A DNA stretch of 60,000 nucleotides from Membranipora membranacea. Its lineage: Eukaryota > Bryozoa > Gymnolaemata > Cheilostomatida > Membraniporidae. The position numbers were made by a program, and so were the translations under genes. The stretch covers positions 22,928,062 to 22,988,061 of the forward strand of contig OU612074.1 in assembly GCA_914767715.1 (NCBI GenBank), read 5' to 3'. A model generated the notes under the pieces. It made no database searches, had not been told where the DNA came from, and saw only the letters and a list, made by a program, of their open reading frames with translations. This document shows positions 48,179 through 58,398 of the stretch, piece by piece (position 1 is the first letter of the stretch; each line of letters opens with the position of its first letter).

Positions 48179-48372
48179 TGTAGAGTACTATGTGAGTAAT
48201 GGTATTACCTTAGTAAGAGTAGGCTTGATCCTAGTTCAGCTGTACTTCTCAGGTAATCTCCAGTTACCAGTTGCACCTTCAGGCTCTGCACATAGACTGG
48301 TTTCCTTCCGTATTTGACCTTCACCTTCTTATGATGACCTCATACACAATCACGTGATGTTCTATCACTACA
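48179..48372 (-). repeat. 5' LTR
   Basis: This is a 194-bp LTR that appears identical to the 3' LTR. It contains a palindromic ATCACGTGAT (CACGTG E-box). No clear TATA box was seen. Confidence 0.95.
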
Positions 48373-48377
48373 AAGGG

Positions 48378-49333
48378 TGACCCCACCAGTCTCAGACAGT
48401 TGGGAATGGTTGACATAAAGCAATAATGATCCGTCAGTTGCGCCGAGGCAAAGCCTATGCTCACACTTTATACAAATGCAAGACCCAGCCTACATAGGCT
48501 GTAGTTGTAGTAAAGAGAGGGGGCATTTCCTTACAATTTGTAAAGTATGTAGGCCTACATGTAGCCATAGTAGATTAGCAATAACAGTTCTAGACAATTA
48601 GTTGCACGAGAGTTGCCCACCTAAGCATGCCACCACCAACAAACAACAAAGCGAGGAGTAAGGAGTTAACTCCTTGGACTTGTATGAGCCTTCCCCCCCC
48701 CTCTTACAACTCTTAGGAGTCCTTCTCCTTGCTTGATATTACACTGCACATGTACATTGGACTGGTACCATTGGCAAACTACAGAAAGCTACTAGTAGTG
48801 ATAGTAACTAACAGTTACTAACTAGACTTCTTAGTAAGTCTACTCATTTTTCACTCACAACTGAGTAGTAGAATAGTAGTGTAGTTTACCAAAATCCAAA
48901 TAAATACTAAATAAATAACATTTATTTACCTGAGAGCTACAACAAATTGATTCAATCAAATCCATTTACAGCTGTTCTAATTTCATTCTTCTTCTTGTGA
49001 AGCTGAGTTGGCTCATCATCTCTTCATCGTGGTCTTATGTGTCTGTGAAGTAACTGATTGGTGCCACTGAGTCTGACTGCTGTTCAGAAAGTTAACTACT
49101 AGCAATATCGATAACTAACTCAGTGTTCCCCAACACAGATATTGTAATCAGTATGAAGTTATTGAACAGGCCAATAAGAAAAAAGTAAGATGTAATGGGC
49201 CAATCATATCAAAGCCTGTGAAAATTCGAAGAGAGAGGGCAACTCTTCATTTATGAAGGTTTTAACGTGAGAGGGCAATTCCGAACCAGTTACCTTATTA
49301 CCCTGGAGAACAATTACAATACAGAGTAAAGGC
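48378..49333. other. Intergenic; diverged copy of the 40256 repeat
   Basis: No gene seen. The segment 48773-48889 is clearly related to 40256-40370 (shared strings such as CTACTAGTAGTGATA and CTAACAGTTACTA) but lacks the perfect palindrome. An imperfect hairpin with a C-run lies at about 48650-48735. Confidence 0.5.
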
Positions 49334-50238
49334 GTGAATGAGAGGGCGAGAAATGCTCGATCTGTCTCGCCCGGCAGGCTACCTGTGGTGAACCAGGCAG
49401 AAGTCGGTCGTCATCCTACTACTGGCGAAGGAAGACCAGCAACTCAGCGAATGAGCTATACTAAAGAAGATAACATCAAAATTATTGAGTGTTACTATTC
49501 TAGCGAGCCAATGAGGAGATGATACATGTCAAGGATGGCAAAGATATGGCAAGATCGAGGGGGATTTGAACTCACGGAGAACAGACTAGCGATGCAGGCA
49601 AGGACGATTATCAGAAAGAAATGGCTTACAAAAGAGGAATTGGATGAGATCAGGATCAGAGAGACTGAAGATCAGGGAGCACCCTCAATGGAAGAAGGAC
49701 AGACGACTGTTGAAGTGATCCCACCAAGTGAACTAGAACGCATTTACCAAGGTCGTGGAAGAGAATATGACCATCCAGTGAGACAAGAAGACATCATGAC
49801 AGAGAGCAGATTATCAGATGAGAAAAGGGAATTAGTTGAGGAAATAAAGATACAGGGAGGAGGGCTGCAGATGGGTAGAGCAAAGTTGACTAACATCAGG
49901 CATATAGACAGAAGGAAGATGGTGGAAGACCTAAGCAAGGTCAATGAGGTGATAGAACATGTTCCAATTGATAACATCACAGAACTGAATGATACATTTT
50001 ACGCTATTGCAGCACTTGTCACAAAGAAGTTGGCAAAGAACTGGATGAGAAGAAAGAAGAACCACCATAGAAAAAGAGACTGAAAGCAAAGGTGATGGAG
50101 TTAAGGAAATATATTAGCAGAGTAGTGCAAGCAAGAAACAAACCACACAATGATGGATTTAGAAGAAGGATAGAAGTGAAACATAACATCAAGCGCAAGG
50201 GATACCAACTCGTGGAAGAGGAGTTAAAACAAACACTA
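49334..50238 (+). pseudogene. 5' part of a LINE, broken
   Basis: The open frames 49334-49522 and 49526-50083 are in the same frame, separated by one TGA. A frameshift then leads to 50092-50238. The sequence (YTKEDNIKIIECYYSSEP, RMAKIWQDRGGFELTENRL, IRKKWLTKEELDEIR) has the features of the Myb-like/HTH N-terminal region of a class of invertebrate LINEs, and the frame ends mid-protein at the Harbinger TIR. Its RT half continues at 54960. I cannot assign the clade firmly. Confidence 0.6.
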
Positions 50239-50269
50239 GGTTTCCATAATTCGAAGTACTTCGAAGTTG
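50239..50269. repeat. Harbinger left TIR
   Basis: Exact 31-bp inverse of 54929-54959. Subterminal CGAAGTG and TTCGAA-type motifs continue inside it and are probable protein-binding sites. Confidence 0.9.
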
Positions 50270-50374
50270 TCTATTCGTGCTGAATCCGAAGTGCTTGTGA
50301 TTTGTGTTCCCATGATTCGCAGTGTCGCCCATGAGTTGCTGTAAGTGAGTGCGAAGTGTCAGGCTATTTAAGAA

Positions 50375-52720
50375 ATGAATAAAATCAAATCGCTTGAACC
50401 TGCGCATGCGCTCTATTGCGCTGTCATGGATCCCATAAATACAAATCAAAATTTCTTGGTTTTTGTTTTTCTAGTGTTAATTTTATCAATACACCAACAA
50501 AACCTGATGCTTATATGTATGGGTATGCTTAGGCAGTCTCAAGAACGACAGATGCTTATGATTGAACAGTTTTTAGATGCCAGAGAACAGCCAAGAAGAA
50601 AGAGAAAGTCTCCTGTTGAATGGCAGTCTGTACAATCAGTGAGTAAAAAAATGTAATAGTAATTTGAACTACCAAGGCCTACCAATACCATACCAGTGTG
50701 TAGTACTGTGTGTAGCAGGTGTAGTGCTGTGTGTAGGAGTGTAGTGTACTCACATCAAATTGATTGTTGATTCTAGTTATTCATAAAAAATAATGCAAAA
50801 AATTGTCAAGACTGGACTTACTTACTAAAACTTGAGTTTGAGGAACCCTACCCTTTTGTTAAAGTGATATAGCTTTAGGAACACTACCCTAGTAAATTTA
50901 GTAACTATAGTTTGCAAGTTATCCTGGCCAAAGAAAGATTTCATTTGTCTGCAGAAGCATTATCAAAATTTGATATTTAATAGACTACTATTAGTAGTCT
51001 ATTAAATATTAAATTATAATTTAATTTAAATTGAATTATTAAAAATTAAACTATAGTACTATATCATGATATGATACTGTATTTTTATTTTATAGACCAC
51101 TCCATCATGGTATGATACTGTATTGCCCAAAGCCAGACCCAATGTCTGGATAAGACATTTCCGAATGACGGAGGAACACATATTACAACTGTGTGAAGTT
51201 GTGAGACCTGAGATGGAGCCAGATGTCTTTGCTTTTCGGGCTCCCATTCCGCTGGAGAAGAGGTGAGTCATGAATTTCTATATTGCGTTTTAGGACTACA
51301 ACCTGTTATGCAATATATAACAATAATGCAATATAATATAAATGTATTTAATACAGTACATATATAAAATATTATATATACAATATGTTGTCAAACCGGA
51401 ACAAGTTACGGACAAATGGTATGGCATGTCACATTGCCAGGGCCCGCAATCATGAAGTCGGCAATCACTCTTACAAATACAAAAATAATATATTATTATA
51501 TATTACAACGTTTATATGTATTATTATACTACATTAGGCAATATACATTGTGATTATATTATTTATTTATATTATTGTTTTAGAGTATGCATAGCAATCT
51601 TCAATAATTGGCATCCTGTTCTGAATACAGCAAAGTGGCAACAACCTTTGGAGTGAGTAAGACCAGTGTGCATCGATGCCTATATATGTTCTGCAACGCT
51701 ATGGCTAGTAGGAAGCACGACTATATCCAGTGGTATTCGAATGAGGAGGCTGGGAATTTGGCTGACATTTCGCAGGCAAACTACAAGTACCCCCAAGCCA
51801 TAGGTAAGTCTATACTTTTAAACAATTTAAATCTTCAACTATATTTTCAAACACTTATAGCTCAGGCCTACAAGACACAGGCTGGTGGTTACGTGGGGTA
51901 GACAATAGTTGCCATAATGCCCCCCCTCCTAACACTACCAGCCTGTGCTTGGTGACTCTGTGTTCTACTTTTCCAAGTTATTGTAGACCTCACTAGTGAT
52001 ATTGCTGTTGTTATATTGCTAATATATTGTTATATTGTTGCAGGTGCCATCGACGGAAGTCATTTGGAAATAACACCACCTGCGGTTGGAATGGCAGATT
52101 TCCTATGTAGAAAGATGTACCCAAGCATAGTTCTGCAAGCGGTTGTGGATGTACAATATTTGTTCCGCGATATATACTGTAACACGCCTGGCAGTGCTTA
52201 CGATGCAGCGGTTTTTAGACGTTCTCCTCTAAGCACTTCAATATATCAAAATATGCCTGTCAGAAACAAGACAATCTCAGAACTATCTGTACCGTTGCAC
52301 ATCCTAGGCGATCCTGCCTACCCAATGAGTCAACACATCATCAAAGGATATGTAGGACGAAATCTGACTGCTGAACAAGAGTCCTTCAACGTCTACCATA
52401 GCAAGGCACGCATGTGCGTTGAAATAGCGTTCGGCCGCCTGAAAGCACGCTGGAGAATTCTTAGAAAGCGAATCGATGCTAATTTTGAAATTAGCCCAAA
52501 AATTATAACTACATGCTGCATGTTACACAACTTTGTAGAAAAAAGAAAGGTTAACATCCCCCGCCATCTTCTCGCTACCTTAAACAATGAACCAGCTGAG
52601 AGAGAGCAACCGAACCCAGTAATAAATAACGAAGTGAACCACGAGGCAGTCGCCTACCGCGACGCTATCACAGAGATGTTGGCAGCAACTCAGCCACTCC
52701 TAAGACCTTTTCATCTCTAA
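50375..52720 (+). pseudogene. HARBI1-like transposase with a 1-nt frame break
   Basis: Four exons can be joined: 50375-50638, 51096-51262, 51584-51803 and 52044-52720 (TAA). Exon 3 encodes VCIAIF and then, in a shifted frame, LASCSEYSKVATTFGVSKTSVHRC (HTH-like); one base appears missing near 51604-51608. Exon 4 holds the DDE core: AIDGSHLEI (first Asp), LGDPAYP (second Asp) and VEIAFGRLKARWR (Glu), plus a CCMLHNF end typical of HARBI1. The break makes this copy probably inactive, unless it is a sequencing error. AATAAA at 52959-52964 may be its poly(A) signal. Confidence 0.85.
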
Positions 52721-53176
52721 TGAGCCATAGCCAAAATCAGCAGACTATTACAATTCTATATACTATCACAATATATTCTAAATACTATCACATTTAATTT
52801 TAATACTAATATGCAATCAATTACTTTTGTTTTTTGCCAAACTGTATATCATTTCATTTTCTTAAATTTTACTATGTTTATAATAGATACTGCATCATTT
52901 GGTTTAAATTCTTTTATTATTTGTATGCTAAATAAGAACAGTAATATAATAATCGTAAAATAAAATGTTCAAAAATTAAATTGATTGATATGACTAGGTA
53001 CTAAGTACGAAACATGAAGCAAGATTAAGTATTTGGTAAAATAATATGTGATACAAACAATATATAATGCGATTAAATGATTGCTATAATGCGATAAAAT
53101 GATTGATGTAATGCGATAAAACAATTGATATGACAACGAGGTACGAAACATGAAGCCAGATTAAATATAATATAAC

Positions 53177-54657
53177 TTAATACTGAGACTCATCGTCAGG
53201 TATGTGGTAGATGGATCCCAACTGATTAGAAGTGAGTTCATCTGTTAACCGAGATGACGTTGGGGTGGCAGGAAAGGGTGTTGGGGTGGCAGGAAAGGGT
53301 TGTGTGTTTGGAGGCGTTTGCGGAAGGTTATAATTTCCATGTTGTACTGGAACGTATCCTGGAACACCTGCACTCGGAGACTGGTAGTGATTAGCTGGCT
53401 GATGTTGGGGTGGGGTTTGATAAGTTGGTTGTGGTGGTGTTGGTGCTGGGGTAGTCGGATTGAGGAATCTCCCAAAAAAATCCCCCAAACCCTGTAGCAT
53501 GGTTTGATTAGATTCACGTATAATCCGGCTGATTTGTTCCATGTCTGCTGTCCGCTGCTGTCTTACCTCTTCCCTCAGCTGATCAAATGAGCTGTCCTCA
53601 GCTGCAGCTCTCTTACGTGAACTACTGCTACCCGATGATGATGCCGTCGGCAAAATAGACGAAGAGTCCGTTGACGGGGGTCGTAACAGCGTAGCCTCTA
53701 CTGCTGATGTTGAAGTTGAGGCGGAAGATGTTGACGGTGGATTGTCGTCTTGGTTTTCATTAACTAAAAACAATAAATTTATTAGCAAAGGCCAACTTGA
53801 TTTATTTAGACACAGGCCCAGCAGGTTTTAACAAATTTAAGTACAAAGATGCATGCCTGCGTCAAAGGGTACATAACCCACAGGGAGGCTTAGGAGTAAG
53901 AGTGACTTAAACCTTACGAGAAAGCTTCCAAAAATCTAAACTCTTTAATAAAGCCAAAACCCGCTATGCTTTGCGATGGCCTGTCGATATAACCCAGGTG
54001 AAATTTGCATACCTGCCCGGTCGATCTGATTCATTTCGTCGCTGATCTCATTAGCTATTGGCCGGTGGCCCATCACCTCCACCATCTTGCCAAAAAATCT
54101 CCAGGTTGATGCACTAGCTCCTAGAAACAAGTACAAATTGGAAAGTTGAGGGCCACAGATATTTTACAAGTCACAACGCTCAACTATTTTATAAGACATG
54201 TATTGGCAGCGAATTGTTTCAAATCAAATAAAGAGACCGGGAGTCATTTCATAAGATAAAGCCAACTTTCAGGCCAATCCAATTTATAAGATTTGCAGGT
54301 TAGGCCTACTTAACACCGAGGAAGCATACTAGTTATTACATTCCTACTAGTACTTACTAGAACTACTAAGATTTTACACTTCTAGGCCTGATAGAGAAAG
54401 TAACCTGATTTTGAAGACCCTGTCTTTTCAGCCAGATACTTTGTCTTGAGAGCCTTATATTTCACCCTCCACTGCTCCCCATTCTTTGGGGCTCCCCATT
54501 CTGGCTTGGCATTTTCATTCACTTTTCCCGCCAGCATATCATAAACTTTCTGATTTCTGTATTGTCTTCCATCAATCAGTTTAAAACTGTCAGTTTCGAT
54601 TACAATGTCTAAAAATGTGAGTACCTCATCATCTGTATACGAAGCAGCTGATGGCAT
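53177..54657 (-). CDS. Myb/SANT-like DNA-binding protein of the Harbinger element
   Basis: Three exons on the minus strand, 54657-54405, 54120-54013 and 53763-53177, join in phase 1 to give 948 nt (315 residues plus stop). Exon 1 encodes a trihelix/SANT-like domain (YTDDEVLTFLDIVIE, EWGAPKNGEQWRVKYKALK). Exon 2 continues with TWRFFGKMVEVMGHRP. Exon 3 is Ser/Thr-rich, contains a charged helix (FDQLREEVRQQR) and a Pro/Gln-rich tail. In Harbinger elements this partner binds the TIRs and helps bring the transposase into the nucleus. It is intact here. Confidence 0.85.
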
Positions 54658-54928
54658 GATGATGAATTAAAATCAAATGGTAATTGTGGGCAAATCTAGA
54701 AGTTGTGTGGAAGAAACTTTCTTTGAAATTATCATGTGCGTGTGTGAAAAGATGAACATTTTGCTACCTCCAACACACAAAACTCACAGAAGCATTCGAA
54801 GGATTGAACTTGCCCATTTCCATGTTCGAATTTACTGCGCAGTTAGGCCCCAATTCGAATTCGGAATCCGAAGTGAAAAATTCGCCCAATTGACCGAATT
54901 GACCCGTTTCCATAATGCGCAGTGGGGG

Positions 54929-54959
54929 CAACTTCGAAGTACTTCGAATTATGGAAACC
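54929..54959. repeat. Harbinger right TIR
   Basis: Exact reverse complement of the left TIR, ending TTATGGAAACC. Subterminal repeats of TTCGAAT and CCGAAGTG lie just inside. Confidence 0.9.
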
Positions 54960-55801
54960 CAGTGAAAGATTGAAGGCAACAGCAGCAAAGATCAAAAGAT
55001 ATGATGGCAGAGTAAAGCAGTACCAACAAAACAGAATGTTTGATAACAACCACAAAAGATTTTATAATGACATACAGAGTAATTTCGAGAGTGAGAATGA
55101 AATACCAGATAGAGAGGAATCCAAGGACTTCTGGACAAGGATTTGAGGACATGCAACTGAACATGATGGAAAAGCACTGTGGATAGACCGAGTCAGAAGA
55201 AAATTGGAAGGAAGACATCAGGGTGAGATAATCATTACAGAAAACGCGCTCAAAAGAGCACTAGTGAAATTACCAAACTGGAAGGCTCCGGGCCCAGATT
55301 CTGTACAGGGATTCTGGATCAAAAGTCTGACCAACCTGCACAGAAAGCTTTTTATATACCTGAATGAATGCCTGGTGACAGCACAGACACCCAGCTAGAT
55401 GACAACAGGAAGGACTGTTCTGATTCAAAAAGACAAGACCAAAGGGACAGCACCGGGGAACTACAGACCCACAACCTGCTTACCTATTGTATGGGAGCTG
55501 ATGACCTCAATGGTGGCTGAAGAGATCTATAGACACCTGGAGGATAATGATCTCATCGGAGAAGAACAGAAGGTGACTCATTATCGCCGCTGCTTTCCAT
55601 CGTGGGCCTCATACCTCTGCGTGTGATACTACGAGAAGCGAAGCATGGGTATAAACTTTCAAGACCTCAGTCAGGTAAAATAAACCACTTGCTCTACATG
55701 GATGACCTGAAACTATACGGCAAAAACAAAAAGGAACTGGAGTCATTGGTACAAACAGTCAGAATTTTCATCCAGGATATAAGAATAAAGTTCGGAATAC
55801 A
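54960..55801 (+). pseudogene. RT part of the split LINE, internally deleted
   Basis: The protein resumes after the right Harbinger TIR (ERLKATAAKIKRYDGRV). It then has typical RT fingers/palm motifs: WKAPGPDSVQGFWIK, GRTVLIQKDKTKG, NYRPTTCLPIVWELM and EEQK. Stops and frameshifts interrupt it. After EEQK the sequence jumps to SPLLSIVGLIPL and the active site INHLLYMDDLKLYG, so a middle section is deleted. It ends abruptly at 55801. Confidence 0.75.
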
Positions 55802-55975
55802 GATGTTATCAATTGGAACATGTTCTATCACCTCATAGATCTTGCTTAGTTCTTCCACTATCTTCCTTCTGTCTATATGCCTGATGTTAGTCAACTTTGC
55901 TCTACCCATCTGCAGCCTTCCTCTCTGTATTTTGATTTCCTCAACTAATTCCCTTTTCTCATCTGATAATCTGAT
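55802..55975 (-). repeat. Inverted fragment of the same LINE family's 5' region
   Basis: This is a diverged reverse-complement copy of 49806-49979. On the minus strand it encodes RLSDEKRELVEEIKI and MGRAKLTNIRHIDRRK, as in the 5' LINE ORF. It joins the RT fragment head-on at 55801/55802. Confidence 0.85.
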
Positions 55976-56041
55976 CTCACGCGAAAACAACCACCCAATT
56001 CATTCATCTTGAACTCTACCTCAATCAAGCATTTGCCTGTG

Positions 56042-56261
56042 AGTGATGACAGTCAGTCACGAGTGTGACTGGGAGAAATAACCACTTTTGAGCTTTTCAT
56101 ATTTGGCGGCCTGGTATTGCACTGTAAAATAATGCTTAAGCTGTGCAAAAACAACCGGCTGCACAAGCTGTCTTATAAAGATTATCTGTCAAAAAGTCTC
56201 AAACATAATGAACCATGATTTGGCAGCCATAATGCGATTGTCATAAGGTGACTGTGTACAC

Positions 56262-56316
<55 letters not shown>

Positions 56317-56890
56317 TACAATACACACACGATAACTCAATCAACCAAACAAAAGGTTTCATCACAAGCTGCTCACAGAGCAACGGTCAGGCACTGTCAA
56401 AGAAAGTTATGTGTGTCAGATTTTTGTGCATAGTGCTAGAATCTAACTGCTAGTGTTGGGGGGGGGGGTTGCTTTTGTACAGCTTAAGCAATGGGTTTAT
56501 ATGCAGGGTAACAGTGTTTAGTGCAACAAGTAATGTAGCAGTAACAATTGCAGGACTCGCTCAAAAGTCTATGTAGATGTGCTGTTGGGGATTGTCTTTG
56601 TGCAGCTCATTGAGCTACTGTGAAACTAATATCAGCTGTTCTGCACATTACATGCAAACCATCCAGAAACGTACAACTGGGATCAGTAAGACACTTACGC
56701 TATGGCTTTAAAATAATATATATTATTATGATTCCATTATTGATATTTTAAGAACAGTTAACAAGAACTAAAGTGGGAGTCGTTGTTTTTGCTTGGCTCC
56801 AGCAATCATTTACAGTGCAAAAGCATGGCTCTCAATATGAGGAGCTCAAAATTGATTATTTCTCGGTGTCACACTTGTGACTGACTGAAA
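56042..56890. mobile_element. Inverted-repeat element with recurrent internal motif
   Basis: About 100 bp near 56050-56150 is a diverged inverse of 56780-56887, with ends CAGTCAGTCAC and GTGACTGACTG. The GCTTAAGCTGTGCAAAAACAA-type string of the left arm recurs in inverse at about 56480, 56590 and 56785. A (CACATA)n hexamer tract at about 56254-56320 and a G11 run near 56459 lie inside. No coding capacity was seen. Confidence 0.55.
56254..56320. repeat. (CACATA)n microsatellite
   Basis: About eleven perfect copies of CACATA. The open frames across it on both strands are repeat artefacts. Confidence 0.95.
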
Positions 56891-57351
56891 AAACACTAGT
56901 ACACATTGCCGCTAGTTGGTTTGTTCAGCCATCACTGCATGAGAGAGTATATCATCATCAAGGTGCCTAAGTACGATTCTGATAATTGTTCTTACTTCGG
57001 CAATGGTAGCTGTTTGCAAGGCACTCCAAGAACAGCGCGCTCTGTGATGTGGTAACTGCACATTTTTTCACTGTTGGCTTAGTGCACCTTTCTTCGCAAA
57101 CCAGACATCTCTGAATCATAGGAGCTTCATATTACAACTAGTGTTTGCGAAAAATAGATCTATCAAGAACCACAAAAAAAAAGAGTCTTTATACACTCAT
57201 TCGTAATGTCAATGAGATACCACCACCATCCCATGGTACAACTTTGGCCATCATAGTGGCAGCCAGAACATCGTGGTATGCTCCAGTTAGATGATCTGAC
57301 CCATTTAGAATGGTGATAAACAGCTGGGCCCTTGATATAGACAGTCACAAA
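56891..57351. other. Intergenic, nothing recognised
   Basis: Short open frames only, with no domain or RNA gene seen. Confidence 0.5.
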
Positions 57352-57440
57352 TAGGGGGGGGGGGGGGGCAGTTTACAATAGGGGGGACAGTTTACAATAG
57401 GGGTGGACAGTTTACAATAGGGGGGACAGTTTACAGTAGG
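57352..57440. repeat. G-rich minisatellite
   Basis: Four copies of a 22-24-bp unit GACAGTTTACAATAGGGGG, each containing a run of G, after a G16 run. The spaced G-runs could form a G-quadruplex on the + strand. A decayed unit continues to about 57520. Confidence 0.85.
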
Positions 57441-57852
57441 CCTGCTTTATTGTAAAGAGTCCCCAGGGCAGTTTATAATATTGTAAAGTGTCCCGGGGTT
57501 GTTTTCTCCGGGGGACAGGTTACATTACTACACCGGGTGATGCTGGAACGTTGAGGGGTCTGTCTACCTAGGCATGATGTACGATTCACGCAGGTGACTT
57601 TCAGCACTAGATTCATACATTTAATAACCAAGATATAACATCAACATTATTTCATCGCCCTAACTAAGTAGCATCTCATTTCTCCATTATCCAGCTAATT
57701 ATTATCTAATTCGCATCTTTTGTTTATACCGCAGTTGCCTTGGCAGAGTTCATTACTGATTCTGTTTTGTGTAAACATAATTGGCAAAACGAACATACCT
57801 ATAGTCGTTTAAGTTGTGCCCGCTTGTTGATGTTGAATCAAAGTATATAACT

Positions 57853-57926
57853 GGCCGATTAGCTCAGTTGGTTAGAGCGTCGTGCTAATAACGCGAATGT
57901 CATGGGTTCGAGCCCCATATTGGCCA
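57853..57926 (+). tRNA. tRNA-Ile (anticodon AAT)
   Basis: A 74-nt cloverleaf with a 7-bp acceptor stem GGCCGAT/ATTGGCC, D-arm GCTC/GAGC, anticodon stem TCGTG/CGCGA with loop CTAATAA (anticodon AAT), a 5-nt variable loop, and T-arm ATGGG/CCCAT with canonical loop TTCGAGC. The discriminator is A, with no encoded CCA, as expected for a nuclear tRNA gene. A and B boxes (TAGCTCAGTTGG and GGTTCGAGCC) are intact. Confidence 0.95.
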
Positions 57927-58325
57927 TGGGTTTTGGTATTAATCACTTCTAAAAAATTCAACTAGTCCTAAATCAAAGAATAGAAAGACACTCTACTGGG
58001 ATTTCTTGACCATGAATTCTCATAAATTATTTCCTGTCAGGAGTTACACCAGCAAGAATAAAACCACCAACGAACCTATTATTGTACTTTATGAGGCAAT
58101 GATCATAATTGTTATTAATCATACCGAGGAGGTTAATAAGGGATGGTTATTGGTATACAAAAACTAATTTTAATTATAACAATGTCATTTTTTGCCTTTG
58201 ATGACAAACAGCTGGCTTGGCAGTTTGCCCCGGAATGTATCTTTGGCAAGCCATTGTTTTCAAGGTTGTGTGGCGCAGATTGTAGTCATAATAACTAGTT
58301 ATCTGTTTGCCTTGTTGTATTCATT
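57927..58325. other. Spacer between tRNA genes
   Basis: AT-rich, no open frame or RNA structure recognised. No clear T-run terminator directly follows the tRNA-Ile gene. Confidence 0.5.
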
Positions 58326-58398
58326 GGGGGTGAAGCTCAAGTGGTAGAGCGCTCGCTTAGCATGTGAGAGGTACCGGGATTGATACCCGGCACCTCCA
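58326..58398 (+). tRNA. tRNA-Ala (anticodon AGC), atypical T-loop
   Basis: A 73-nt cloverleaf with acceptor GGGGGTG/CACCTCC (one G-T pair), D-arm GCTC/GAGC, anticodon stem CTCGC/GTGAG with loop TTAGCAT (anticodon AGC), and T-stem CCGGG/CCCGG. The T-loop reads ATTGATA instead of TTCGANN, so C56 and the internal B-box C are lost. This suggests a weakened gene or a pseudogene. Confidence 0.8.

Larger units (their letters stand above)
42638..48377 (-). mobile_element. Ty3/gypsy-type LTR retrotransposon, apparently complete
   Basis: The 5,730-bp element (42643-48372) lies between 5-bp direct repeats AAGGG (42638-42642 and 48373-48377). It has 194-bp LTRs starting TG and ending CA that look identical throughout. 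Transcription is on the minus strand: 5' LTR, PBS, gag, leaky stop, pol (protease, RT, RNase H, integrase), a third ORF, PPT, 3' LTR. The order protease-RT-RNaseH-integrase defines Ty3/gypsy (Metaviridae) rather than copia. All ORFs are intact, so it is a young insertion that may still be competent. Confidence 0.95.
50239..54959. mobile_element. PIF/Harbinger DNA transposon
   Basis: The 4,721-bp element has perfect 31-bp TIRs (50239-50269 and 54929-54959) starting GGTTTCCATAATTCG and containing the 16-bp palindrome TTCGAAGTACTTCGAA. It carries the two genes characteristic of the superfamily, convergently oriented: a HARBI1-like DDE nuclease (+) and a Myb/SANT-like DNA-binding protein (-). Candidate 3-bp target sequences are CTA on the left and CAG on the right; they do not match exactly. 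It splits a LINE. Confidence 0.9.

Noticed and set aside
56189-56433. ORFs encoding MCMCMC and TYTYTY repeats
   Set aside because: They are translation artefacts of the CACATA microsatellite.
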